Assembly: GCA_021287165.1 (NCBI GenBank)
Contig: JAJTAY010000039.1
Location: 62,001 to 126,000, forward strand
Direction: 5' to 3'
Length of the DNA stretch: 64,000 bases
Origin: Bacteroidia bacterium
Lineage (GTDB): Bacteria > Bacteroidota > Bacteroidia > Bacteroidales > F082
In this document: one piece after another, positions 50,899 through 59,258 of the stretch
How positions within the stretch are numbered: position 1 is the stretch's first letter
Layout of the letters: every line of letters begins with the position of its first letter
Notes under the pieces: generated by a model
Database searches by the model: none
Seen by the model: the letters and a program-made list of their open reading frames with translations, nothing else
Told to the model about the DNA's origin: nothing
Translations under genes and position numbers: made by a program

Positions 50899-52461
50899 TT
50901 ATGTGCTCAGCTCGCTGTTGTTGCGATTCAGAAACTTATATTCCAGCATATGAAAACTTTTGTTGGCCCTGATCTTGAACACGCGTTTGTATTTGAGCAT
51001 CCATTTCCAGTGCACTGGCCATAAGCCTTTTGTCAGGTATGCGTGCAGGTATGGGTGTACAACCAGGGTAATGTTTTTTTCGTTCTGTTCGAGCAGCAGG
51101 TATTTCAGGTTGCTCTCGATTTCGTCGATGAAAAGTATGCTGGGTTTTATCTTTCCTGTTCCCTCGCAGGCGGGGCACTTTTCGAGTATTTCCACATTCA
51201 TTTCGGGCCTCACCCTCTGTCGGGTGATTTGTACCAGGCCGAACTTACTTGGAGGGAGTATGGTGTGTTTTGCGTGGTCTTTGCTCATCTCCTCTTTCAG
51301 GCGTTGAAAGAGGTCACGTTTATGCTTGCTGTCGTGCATATCGATGAAATCGACCACAATGATGCCGCCCATATCGCGCAGCCTGAGCTGACGGGCTATC
51401 TCGGCGGCGGCTTCCAGGTTTACTTCCAGGGCGTTTTCTTCCTGGCTATTCTCTTTGTTCACGCGATGACCGCTGTTCACGTCGATCACGTGCATGGCTT
51501 CGGTGTGTTCGATAATAAGGTAAACACCGCTGCGAATGGTTACTGTTCTTCCGAAAAGACCTTTGATTTGTTTGTCGACGCCGAAATGCTCAAAGATCGG
51601 CGCTTTGCCTTTGTAAAGCTTAACGATATCGGCTTTCTGGGGTGCGATGGTCTGAATGAAGCTGCGTACTTCGTCGAACAGACCCGGCTCGTTCACATGC
51701 ACATTGTTGAACGATTCGTTGAGCAGGTCGCGCAAAATGGCCGAAGTGCGATCGAGCTCGCTGAGCAGTTTCATGGGAGCCTTGGCTCCGTTGAGCTTTG
51801 CCGTCACTTTTTCCCATTTCTCGATGAGCTGACGAAGGTCGGCATCGAGCTCGGCCACTTTTTTGTTTTCGGCAACGGTACGGATAATTACGCCAAAATT
51901 GTTTGGTTTAATGCTCTGTATCAGACGCTTAAGGCGATTTCGCTCTTCGTTGGTCCTGATTTTCTGCGAAACCGAGATACGGTTCGAAAATGGTACCAAA
52001 ACAAGATATCGACCGGCAAGGGATACTTCCGACGATATTCGCGGGCCTTTGGTGGAGATGGGCTCTTTGGCTATCTGCACCATGATTTGTGCACCTGTGG
52101 CAAGTACCTGGGTTATTTTGCCGGTTTTCTCGATGTCGGGCTCATTTCTGAAATTCTCCATCGTAATGTTTTCCGGCTTCCCGTTGAGGGCAAGCTTCAC
52201 ATACTTGTTCAGCGAACGGATCTGAGGCCCCAGGTCGAGATAGTGCAGAAAAGCGTCTTTCTCATAGCCAACGTCAACAAATGCCGCATTGAGTCCCGGC
52301 ATAATTTTTTTGACTTTGCCAAGGTGAATGTCTCCAACGGCAAAGTTATTGTTGGTCTTTTCCTTATGAAGTTCAACCAGAAGTTTGTCTTCCAGCAGCG
52401 CAATGTCAACCTCCGAAGCACGAGAATCGATGATGAGTTCTCTGTTGATGTTTTCCGACAT
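50899..52461 (-). CDS. rng: ribonuclease G/E family endoribonuclease
   Basis: A 520-residue ribonuclease that cuts single-stranded RNA near 5'-monophosphate ends, acting in rRNA and mRNA processing. It has the S1 domain at the N-terminus (VGDIHLGKVKKIMPGLNAAFVDVGYEKDAFLH), the RNase H-like and 5'-sensor region, VIDVNSGH and VVDFIDM (magnesium-binding Asp residues), and CPACEGTGK, a CxxC zinc-link pair. There is no long C-terminal scaffold as in RNase E, so this is the G-type. The gene follows the COX24-like protein and HU on the same strand. A long hairpin lies 73-111 bp before its start and may be a self-regulating site. Confidence 0.93.
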   Translation of the reverse strand: MSENINRELIIDSRASEVDIALLEDKLLVELHKEKTNNNFAVGDIHLGKVKKIMPGLNAAFVDVGYEKDAFLHYLDLGPQIRSLNKYVKLALNGKPENITMENFRNEPDIEKTGKITQVLATGAQIMVQIAKEPISTKGPRISSEVSLAGRYLVLVPFSNRISVSQKIRTNEERNRLKRLIQSIKPNNFGVIIRTVAENKKVAELDADLRQLIEKWEKVTAKLNGAKAPMKLLSELDRTSAILRDLLNESFNNVHVNEPGLFDEVRSFIQTIAPQKADIVKLYKGKAPIFEHFGVDKQIKGLFGRTVTIRSGVYLIIEHTEAMHVIDVNSGHRVNKENSQEENALEVNLEAAAEIARQLRLRDMGGIIVVDFIDMHDSKHKRDLFQRLKEEMSKDHAKHTILPPSKFGLVQITRQRVRPEMNVEILEKCPACEGTGKIKPSILFIDEIESNLKYLLLEQNEKNITLVVHPYLHAYLTKGLWPVHWKWMLKYKRVFKIRANKSFHMLEYKFLNRNNSELST

Positions 52462-52533
52462 TGGTTCTTTTAGTTGATAGGGGGTAAGCGGGCTTGAGAT
52501 GAAAGGGCTGGAGGTTTGCCCGGTTTATTAAAC

Positions 52534-52572
52534 GGAATAACACAATGCCATCGTCGCGGCATTGTGTTATCC
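52534..52572 (-). repeat. Long hairpin in the leader of rng
   Basis: GGAATAACACAATGCC and GGCATTGTGTTATCC (plus 52534-52549, 52558-52572), about 15 bp paired around a short loop, between the COX24-like gene and rng. On the minus strand no T-run follows, so it is not a clear terminator; RNase cleavage site or attenuator are alternatives. Confidence 0.6.
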
Positions 52573-52591
52573 GTGCCAACATGCAATAGAT

Positions 52592-52681
52592 TTATTTCTT
52601 CTTATGCCTGTTTTTTCTCAAGCGTTTTTTGCGCTTGTGGGTTGCCATTTTATGTCTCTTTCTCTTCTTTCCGCTGGGCAT
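52592..52681 (-). CDS. tiny basic protein of the AURKAIP1/COX24 (mS38-like) family
   Basis: Only 29 residues, beginning MPSGKKRKRHKMATHKRKK and ending with NRHKKK before a TAA stop. More than half of the residues are Lys, Arg or His, and the KRKRHKMATHKRKKR pattern matches the COX24/mS38 motif known from mitochondrial small-subunit proteins and from short ribosomal proteins of bacteria such as actinobacterial bS22. It would bind rRNA. The gene lies between HU (34 bp upstream) and rng. Such proteins are too short for most gene finders, which is why it is easily missed. Confidence 0.8.
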   Translation of the reverse strand: MPSGKKRKRHKMATHKRKKRLRKNRHKKK

Positions 52682-52715
52682 GGCTAAATTTTTTGAGGCG
52701 TTTTTACAAGTGAGA

Positions 52716-52997
52716 TTATTTACCGCTCTTTACCTGGTTTACAAACGTCTTGGCGGGTTTGAAAGCCGGGATATTGTGGGCGGGGATGATAATGGTGGTG
52801 TTCTTCGAAATGTTCCTACCGGTTTTTTCAGCCCTGCGCTTAATGGTGAAGCTACCAAAACCCCTCAGGTAAACGTTTTCACCGTTTACAAGCGACGATT
52901 TTACAACTTCCATGAAGGATTCAACCACGGCCTGTACGGCAACTTTTTCTACTCCTGTTTTGTTAGCAACATCTGCTACGATTTCAGCTTTCGTCAT
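52716..52997 (-). CDS. hup: DNA-binding protein HU
   Basis: A 93-residue histone-like protein, dimeric and non-specific in DNA binding. The fold is complete: MTKAEIVADVANKTGVEKVAV, VNGENVYLRGFGSFTIKRRAEKTGRN, then the arm PAHNIPAFKPAKTF. The GFGSF and RxGRN-type positions that contact DNA are kept. It is the first gene of the leftward run HU / COX24-like / rng. A perfect -7 box lies 48 bp upstream. Confidence 0.95.
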   Translation of the reverse strand: MTKAEIVADVANKTGVEKVAVQAVVESFMEVVKSSLVNGENVYLRGFGSFTIKRRAEKTGRNISKNTTIIIPAHNIPAFKPAKTFVNQVKSGK

Positions 52998-53044
52998 ACC
53001 TTTATTGTTTAAATTGTTAATACTGTGGTATTTTGTTGAGCTTG

Positions 53045-53052
53045 CAAAAGTA
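53045..53052 (-). promoter_or_regulatory. -7 element of the HU promoter
   Basis: Minus strand TACTTTTG, then C: perfect -7 box, 48 bp before the HU start codon. The TTTG upstream is spaced 16 bp, shorter than usual. Confidence 0.45.
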
Positions 53053-53130
53053 ACAACAATTTCAATATCAAATCGACCCTAAAAAACTTTTTTTAACCTA
53101 AAGCGCTCAAAGTAAACCATTTCATTGCAC

Positions 53131-54213
53131 ATGAATCCGATCTCATCCCAACTCGCCGACTGGTACCAGCTACATCACCGCCCTCTTCCCTGGCGCGAAA
53201 CCTCCGACCCCTACACTATCTGGGTGTCCGAGGTAATTCTTCAGCAAACCCGTGTTGATCAGGGCCTTGAATATTTCCTCAGATTTGTTTCAAAATGGCC
53301 CGACGTTCATTCGCTGGCAAATGCTGACGATGACGAAGTAATGAAAATGTGGCAGGGTTTAGGCTACTATTCCAGGGCGAGAAATCTTCTGGCGGGTGCA
53401 AGGCAGGTTGTTAAGGAATACGATGGCGCTGTGCCCTCCGACTATGTTAAACTATTAAAAATCAAAGGAATAGGAAAATATACCGCCGCCGCCATCGCTT
53501 CCATAGCATTCAACAATCCGGTTACTGTTGTTGACGGAAATGTCGCCCGCGTGCTATCCCGTTTGTTTGCCATCAAAGAACCGGTGAATAGCCCGGAAGG
53601 GGAACGTCAGGTGCATGCAGTGGCCAGGGATTTGCTCGATACGCACAACCCAGGCCGGCACAACCAGGCAATGATGGAGTTCGGGGCGCTGGTGTGCCTT
53701 CCCCGCAGTCCAAAATGTAATGAATGTGTTGTTTATCAGCACTGTCATGCGCACAAACTGGATATTCAAAAATTGCTGCCTTCCAAAAAACCTAAAAAAC
53801 CGGTGAGAGTGCGATGGTTCAATTACCTCGTAATCAGGATGCAAAGTGAAGGAAAGCCTGAATCGGTGTTGATCGAAAAGCGCCACGGCGACGATATCTG
53901 GAACGGGATGTATCAGTTTCCGCTCATCGAAAGTGAAGCGGAACTTTCTTCCGCCGAGTTGACCAAACTCGCCACTCCATTGCTCGATGTGCTGGGGCAA
54001 TGGAAGGCAGGGCCAAGATTGCAGGCACGTCCGCATCAGCTCACCCATCAGCGAATTATGGCCTCTTTTCACGAGTTTACGCTACATCCCGGTGTTGACA
54101 TTCGACTTCCAAATGGCTTATCTTTGGCAAACACGGAGCAGCTCAATCAAAAGCCCTTTCCAAGGCTTATTGAGTGGTACCTCTATGAAAACAATATGCA
54201 AACGCTTGATTAA
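53131..54213 (+). CDS. mutY: A/G-specific adenine glycosylase
   Basis: Removes adenine mispaired with 8-oxoguanine. The 360 residues have the HhH-GPD core: WVSEVILQQTRVDQGLEYFLRF with the catalytic Glu, then LLKIKGIGKYTAAAIASIAF (helix-hairpin-helix), and VVDGNVARVLSR with the catalytic Asp. The [4Fe-4S] cluster is CLPRSPKCNECVVYQHC with the C-x6-C-x2-C-x5-C spacing. The C-terminal NUDIX-like MutT domain is present. The ATG at 53131 was chosen over an upstream TTG. Start of the conserved Bacteroidota run mutY-ssb-gldE-gldD. Confidence 0.95.
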   Translation: MNPISSQLADWYQLHHRPLPWRETSDPYTIWVSEVILQQTRVDQGLEYFLRFVSKWPDVHSLANADDDEVMKMWQGLGYYSRARNLLAGARQVVKEYDGAVPSDYVKLLKIKGIGKYTAAAIASIAFNNPVTVVDGNVARVLSRLFAIKEPVNSPEGERQVHAVARDLLDTHNPGRHNQAMMEFGALVCLPRSPKCNECVVYQHCHAHKLDIQKLLPSKKPKKPVRVRWFNYLVIRMQSEGKPESVLIEKRHGDDIWNGMYQFPLIESEAELSSAELTKLATPLLDVLGQWKAGPRLQARPHQLTHQRIMASFHEFTLHPGVDIRLPNGLSLANTEQLNQKPFPRLIEWYLYENNMQTLD

Positions 54214-54233
54214 TAAATAAATAACTTGAAAAC

Positions 54234-54716
54234 ATGGCAGGATTGAACAAAGTAATGCTGATTGGGCGGCTGGGCCGCGACCCTGAAATCATCCATTTTG
54301 ATAATGGTGGGAAAAAAATGACGGTAACCCTTGCCACAAGCGAAAGATACCGTGATCGTGATGGCAATTGGCAGGACCAGACCGAGTGGCATAATGTGGT
54401 AGCCTGGGGCAATCTGGCAGTGGATATAGCCGAAAAGCGAAGAAATTACGTAAAGGGCGACCTCCTGTTCGTCGAAGGCAGAATCAAAACCCGCCAATAT
54501 ACCGACGGACAAGGCGTCAACAGATCGATAACAGAGGTAGTAGCCGAAAAGATGAACCTCATTTCCAAAAGCGGAGGTCCGGGTCAATACCTGGCCGACC
54601 CTGGTGCGCGACAAAGCCCTGCTGTTCAGCCAGATACATCCGCAGCATCCCCTGCTGATCCAGGAGAGTATCCCGAGTATCACCAGCCCCCCGGAACCGA
54701 CGATCTGCCTTTCTGA
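54234..54716 (+). CDS. ssb: single-stranded DNA-binding protein
   Basis: A 160-residue tetrameric protein. The OB fold starts MAGLNKVMLIGRLGRDPE and includes TEWHNVVAWGNLAVDIAEKRRNYVKGDLLFVEGR. The acidic C-terminal tip DDLPF, which recruits repair and replication partners, is intact after a Pro/Gln/Ala-rich linker. The gap to mutY is 20 bp, so the two are co-transcribed. Confidence 0.95.
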   Translation: MAGLNKVMLIGRLGRDPEIIHFDNGGKKMTVTLATSERYRDRDGNWQDQTEWHNVVAWGNLAVDIAEKRRNYVKGDLLFVEGRIKTRQYTDGQGVNRSITEVVAEKMNLISKSGGPGQYLADPGARQSPAVQPDTSAASPADPGEYPEYHQPPGTDDLPF

Positions 54717-54791
54717 ATGCTCTTCGGGCCAGTTTGACCGACATAAGCCTTTTTATGCTATTTTTGCCGCGAAATTCTAAACAATTGAGTT

Positions 54792-56144
54792 TTGGAAACC
54801 CCTGACCCTGACCCTTCTGCGGGAATATTGGCTATTTATAATTTGCTTTCCTTCTCCTTTCACGGATTCGACCTGCAGGCACTCGGCACACTCATTGTCC
54901 TGCTACTGCTGCTGTTGCTATCGGGCTTGGTTTCGGCAAGCGAAACGGCTTTCTTTTCGCTTAAGCCATTTGATATCAGTCATTTAAAAAGCCTCGACAA
55001 CCCAGTTTCCGACCTTATACTGAAGCTGAGGGAAGGACACAAACAACTGCTGGCTACCATTCTCATTCTTAACAACCTGATCAATGTGGCCATTGTTATC
55101 GTGAGCACCTATTTCATGTCGGCGCTCTTCGATTTCGGCAGCAATGCAGTAGTACAGTTTGTTGTGCAGGTGGTCATAACTACCTCAGTGATACTGATGT
55201 TTGGCGAAATTGTGCCGAAAATTTATGCCAATCTGCGGCCGCTCGCTGTTGCCAACCTCATGGCCAAACCAATGCGGGTCGCTGTTTCGGTGCTGCATCC
55301 GCTATCGTCTGTATTGGTCAACACAACCGGAGTTATTGATAAACGCCTGACGCAAAGGCATATGCAGATAAACATGAGCGAGTTGTCGGCTGCCATCGAC
55401 ATTACCACCGACGAAACCACACCGCCCGAGGAAAAAAAGATGCTCAAAGGCATTGCCACCTTTGGCGAGAAGGATGTGCGCAGCATCATGAAATCGCGCA
55501 TGGATATTACTGCCGTTGAGGTTAATACCCCTTTCGAAGAACTTATTGGTCTTATCCTGAAGTCGGGCTACTCGCGCATTCCGGTGTATGAAGAAAGTCT
55601 TGATAAGGTATTGGGGATATTGTATATCAAAGATTTACTCCCATATCTAGGCAGCAGCTCCATATCATGGGAAAGCCTCATCCGTCCGGCCTTTTTCGTT
55701 CCCGAGAGCAAACGCATCAACGATCTTATGCAGGAATTTCGTGAAAAGAAAATCCACATGGCTATAGTGGTTGATGAGTACGGTGGAACGGCCGGTCTTC
55801 TTACGCTTGAGGATATCATCGAGGAAATTGTAGGCGACATCTCCGATGAATTTGACAAAGAACCCGAAAACAGTCAATTCCGTAGGATCGACATCAATAC
55901 ATGGATGTTTGACGGACGCGTGAGCCTGCTCGATTTTTGCAAGGTGATGGAGCTCGACAGTCATTATTTCGAAGATGTTCAGGGCGATTCAGATACCCTG
56001 GCAGGACTTCTTCTCGAACTTCAGGGGCAAATACCGGCTGCCGGTACCAGCATCAATTGCAAGGACTATACCTTCGAAGTCATTGAGGCCGACAACCGTC
56101 GGATAAAACAAATAAAGGTGAATCCGCGAAGTGTACAAGAGTAA
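54792..56144 (+). CDS. gldE: gliding-motility protein GldE (DUF21/CBS/CorC-HlyC family)
   Basis: An inner-membrane protein of 450 residues, needed with GldD for gliding and T9SS function in flavobacteria. It has a DUF21 membrane domain of about four helices ([67 protein letters not shown]), two CBS domains ([37 protein letters not shown] and [35 protein letters not shown]), and a CorC/HlyC C-terminal domain. There is no ATG near the expected start, so the initiation codon is TTG at 54792 (METPDPDPS). It overlaps gldD at the end by 14 bp. Confidence 0.93.
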   Translation: METPDPDPSAGILAIYNLLSFSFHGFDLQALGTLIVLLLLLLLSGLVSASETAFFSLKPFDISHLKSLDNPVSDLILKLREGHKQLLATILILNNLINVAIVIVSTYFMSALFDFGSNAVVQFVVQVVITTSVILMFGEIVPKIYANLRPLAVANLMAKPMRVAVSVLHPLSSVLVNTTGVIDKRLTQRHMQINMSELSAAIDITTDETTPPEEKKMLKGIATFGEKDVRSIMKSRMDITAVEVNTPFEELIGLILKSGYSRIPVYEESLDKVLGILYIKDLLPYLGSSSISWESLIRPAFFVPESKRINDLMQEFREKKIHMAIVVDEYGGTAGLLTLEDIIEEIVGDISDEFDKEPENSQFRRIDINTWMFDGRVSLLDFCKVMELDSHYFEDVQGDSDTLAGLLLELQGQIPAAGTSINCKDYTFEVIEADNRRIKQIKVNPRSVQE

Positions 56145-56718
56145 TTTAAATTCAATACTATATGTAGTGTTGCTTATGCCTCTGGCATTTGGCTGTACAC
56201 AACCCTATCAGAGCCCCAAACCGAAAGGCTGGATGAGGATTGCGCTTCCTGCCAGGGAATACCGACTATACGACTCGCTCGTACATTTCAGCTTCGAGAA
56301 ACCGACCTATGCTGCCATAGAGCCCGACAGCGACTGGCCAGGACAGACCGATTGGGTGAATATGCAGTTTCCCTCGCTCAACGCCACCCTGCACATTAGC
56401 TACAAGCCTGTGAAGAATGACCTTCGCGAATACATCGACGACGCCCATGCCATGGCCATGAAACATCTTCCGAAGGCCAATATGATTCGAGACAGCCTGA
56501 TTATCAATCCTGAAAAAGACGTTTACGGACTGATTTACGAAATCGGCGGAAGGGGAGTGGCTTCGCCTGTACAGTTTTATCTGACCGATTCCACAAAGCA
56601 CTTCATGCGGGCATCGCTCTATTTCAATTTCAGGCCCAACAACGATTCCATAGAGCCCGTGATAGGCTTTTTACGCAGGGATCTTCTTCATATGATCGAA
56701 ACTTTCGGCTGGAAATAA
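56131..56718 (+). CDS. gldD: gliding-motility lipoprotein GldD
   Basis: A 195-residue lipoprotein. The signal peptide ends LAFGC, so Cys22 is the likely lipid site. It matches GldD across its length: SPKPKGWMRIALPAREYRLYD, FSFEKPTYAAIEPDS, LNATLHISYKPVKNDLREYIDDAH, YEIGGRGVASPVQFYLTDSTKHFMRASLYF, then PNNDSIEPVIGFLRRDLLHMIETF. The start is GTG at 56131, inside gldE, so translation is coupled. Loss of GldD in Flavobacterium johnsoniae stops gliding. It supports T9SS-dependent secretion of proteins such as those at 11613-12893 and 56860-59208. Confidence 0.93.
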   Translation: MYKSNLNSILYVVLLMPLAFGCTQPYQSPKPKGWMRIALPAREYRLYDSLVHFSFEKPTYAAIEPDSDWPGQTDWVNMQFPSLNATLHISYKPVKNDLREYIDDAHAMAMKHLPKANMIRDSLIINPEKDVYGLIYEIGGRGVASPVQFYLTDSTKHFMRASLYFNFRPNNDSIEPVIGFLRRDLLHMIETFGWK

Positions 56719-56859
56719 ACTGACACATTTCGGCTAATAGTATAAACATCTGTATATCAGGATATTATTGCCCTGGCTGTTTTTTAATACGAACTTCCGC
56801 AGGCTGCGTAAATAAGCAATACCTACCTTTACGGGCGCAGAACTAATTACCAAAGTATT

Positions 56860-59208
56860 ATGAAATTTATTGTACGAATATTATTGCTCCTGCTTCCGGT
56901 TTTATCTTTTGGCCAGGAGTTCAGCGAAACATGGTCGAGGGTTCGCATCGACCTGAGGGGCAAATCGATAGAAACGCTTGCTCAAACCGGCATTGATGTA
57001 ACAGAAGGGGTCCTGCGCAAGGACGCCTATCTCGAAACCGACTTGAGCAGCAGCGAAATACAGGCGGTTGAAGCTGCGGGTTTCATGATTCAAACCCTCA
57101 TCGCCGATGTTTCGGCATTTTACCTTGAGCGCGCCCTTGCCGAAGCCGACCTGCCTATCACACGCGACCCCGGAGCTGAATTTCCGGTGCCCCAAAACTG
57201 GGGTTATGGCAGCATGGGTGGATTTTACACTTATCAGCAGGTGCTCGATAAGCTCGATTTTATGGCTGCCACATGGCCCAACCTGATCACAACCAAACAA
57301 GCCATCAGTCCTTTTCAGCCTTCTATCGAAGGGAATCCCATCTGGTGGGTTAAAATAAGCGACAACCCGAATGTGAACGAGGATGAACCAAAAGTTCTTT
57401 ATACTTCGCTTATACATGCCAGGGAAGGTATCGGCGTTCAGCAAATGATTTATTTTATGCTTTGGCTGCTCGAGAACTACCAGACAAATCCAACGGCAGC
57501 GCTCATCGTAAACAACTTTCAGCTCTATTTTGTACCCGTAGTCAACCCCGACGGTTATCTTTTCAATCAGACAAGCTCCCCGCAGGGCGGAGGAATGTGG
57601 CGCAAAAACCGTCGCAATAATGGCGGTGGTACTTTTGGCGTTGACCTGAACCGAAATTTTGGCTATAAATGGGGCATCGACAACTCAGGCTCATCGCCCA
57701 CACCAAGCAGCGAAACCTACCGCGGAACAGGCCCGTTCAGCGAACCGGAAACTACCAATCTGAAAACTTTCTGCGAAACACACGATTTCAAGATTGCACT
57801 AAACTATCACTCCTATAGCAACCTTTTGCTCTGGCCCTGGGGCTACACCTCGCAGCTGACACCCGATAACGACATTTTTGCTGCTTTTGCCAACTTGATG
57901 ACCCGCGATAGCAAATACACCATCGGACCTGCCAACACCACCATATACGCAACCAACGGAAGTTCTGACGATTATATGTATGGTGATACACAGGGAAAGA
58001 ATGCCATTTTCTCCTATACCCCTGAGGTTGGCAGTTCGGTAGATGGCTTTTGGCCTGCAATCAACCGCATTATCCCCCTCTGTCAGGAGAACATGATTCA
58101 AAACGTTTATGCAGCTCTGCTCAGCGGACCATACGCCAGCGTGACCGATCGCACCGATCCACTCGTCGGCTCAAAAAATTTCTATTTCAAATACGACATT
58201 CAGCGCATCGGGCTAAGCAATCCCAGCCAGTTTACCGTAAGTATTCAACCAATTGGAAATGCGATCGTTCAGCACGGACCGGAGAAGGTTTATCAGGGTT
58301 TGGCCCAAATGCAAACCCTTACTGACAGCATTGCAATAAGTCTTGATCAGGGTGTAACCAGTGGCACAGTGTTTAAGTTCCTGCTCAGTGTCAACAACGG
58401 TCTTTACACGAAAACCGACACCATTACAAAGCGTTATGGCGTTACAAGCATTGTGTTTAATGACAATTGCAGTAGTTTGCAGAACTGGACCCCCACCGGT
58501 ACCTGGGGCCTCACGACGCAAAGTTTTGTCAGTGCACCATCATCTATAACAGATTCACCAGGAGGCAATTATCAGAGTAACGCCAACACCAATATCACCC
58601 TTACCCAGCCCGTGAGTATTCCAAATACCACCTACGCTCGGCTCAATTTCTGGGCTAAATGGAATATTGAAGCTGGCTGGGACTATGTTCAGGTACTTGT
58701 CAGACCAACAAATTCGTTTAACTGGATTCCGCTGGAAGGCAAATACACAAAGCCGGGCGGATCGAATCAGCTGCCAGGACAGCCGCTCTACGACGGCGTT
58801 TCGGACTGGGTGCTCGAGGACATCGACCTCACTGCCTATGCTGGTAAAAGTATCTTTCTGAGATTCACATTCAAGAGTGATGGTGCTGTGAATGCAGATG
58901 GTTTCTATTTCGACGATGTTAAGATTACTGTACTTGATGTTGAAACGGGAGTTGCGTCAAGGTTTAGCAGTTATGGCATGAGTGTGTACCCAAGCCCGGC
59001 CGGCGAAAGTGCCACGTTGATGCTTGATAAGCCAACCCTGCATCCCACTGAATTGTATTTGATCGGTCAATCGGGGCAAATCATCCGGACCTGGCATCTT
59101 GAAACCGGCGTTCAAACTATGATGATTGATCTGTCGAACGTTCGCTCCGGTTTCTATCAGATCGTGGGTAGCGAAGCCGGATTAAGGACCCGTATCGTTA
59201 TTAAATAG
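56860..59208 (+). CDS. secreted M14 carboxypeptidase with T9SS sorting domain
   Basis: A 782-residue exported zinc peptidase. The signal peptide is MKFIVRILLLLLPVLSFGQ. A propeptide is followed by the M14 domain (about 125-420) with zinc ligands in HAREGIG (HxxE) and a distal His in ALNYHSYSNLLLWPWG, plus VVNPDGY, GVDLNRNFGYKW, and YTPEVGSS with the catalytic Glu. Beyond are a beta-rich region, a MAM/immunoglobulin-like domain (YARLNFWAKWNIEAGWDYVQV and FYFDDVKI), and a C-terminal T9SS type A domain (MSVYPSPAGESATL, LYLIGQSGQIIR, VRSGFYQIVGS), ending TRIVIK. It is probably moved to the cell surface by the type IX system. Confidence 0.92.
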   Translation: MKFIVRILLLLLPVLSFGQEFSETWSRVRIDLRGKSIETLAQTGIDVTEGVLRKDAYLETDLSSSEIQAVEAAGFMIQTLIADVSAFYLERALAEADLPITRDPGAEFPVPQNWGYGSMGGFYTYQQVLDKLDFMAATWPNLITTKQAISPFQPSIEGNPIWWVKISDNPNVNEDEPKVLYTSLIHAREGIGVQQMIYFMLWLLENYQTNPTAALIVNNFQLYFVPVVNPDGYLFNQTSSPQGGGMWRKNRRNNGGGTFGVDLNRNFGYKWGIDNSGSSPTPSSETYRGTGPFSEPETTNLKTFCETHDFKIALNYHSYSNLLLWPWGYTSQLTPDNDIFAAFANLMTRDSKYTIGPANTTIYATNGSSDDYMYGDTQGKNAIFSYTPEVGSSVDGFWPAINRIIPLCQENMIQNVYAALLSGPYASVTDRTDPLVGSKNFYFKYDIQRIGLSNPSQFTVSIQPIGNAIVQHGPEKVYQGLAQMQTLTDSIAISLDQGVTSGTVFKFLLSVNNGLYTKTDTITKRYGVTSIVFNDNCSSLQNWTPTGTWGLTTQSFVSAPSSITDSPGGNYQSNANTNITLTQPVSIPNTTYARLNFWAKWNIEAGWDYVQVLVRPTNSFNWIPLEGKYTKPGGSNQLPGQPLYDGVSDWVLEDIDLTAYAGKSIFLRFTFKSDGAVNADGFYFDDVKITVLDVETGVASRFSSYGMSVYPSPAGESATLMLDKPTLHPTELYLIGQSGQIIRTWHLETGVQTMMIDLSNVRSGFYQIVGSEAGLRTRIVIK

Positions 59209-59227
59209 CTGATTATTAAAGTTAATG

Positions 59228-59258
59228 AAAAAGCACTGGTGAAAACCGGTGCTTTTTT
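59228..59258 (+). terminator. Bidirectional terminator after the M14 peptidase gene
   Basis: AAAAAGCACTGGT / ACCGGTGCTTTTTT with one G-U pair and a GAAA tetraloop (59228-59240, 59245-59258), between convergent genes. Confidence 0.85.

Noticed and set aside
51043..52473. Long open frame (476 codons) on the plus strand opposite rng
   Set aside because: It is antisense to a clearly real gene whose codon use leaves the opposite frame open; it has no family motif, no promoter and no ribosome-binding site.
52557..52573. TTGGCACGG on the minus strand before the rng hairpin, like a sigma-54 -24 element
   Set aside because: The -12 position reads ACAC; no TTGC. It is part of the sequence leading into a hairpin.
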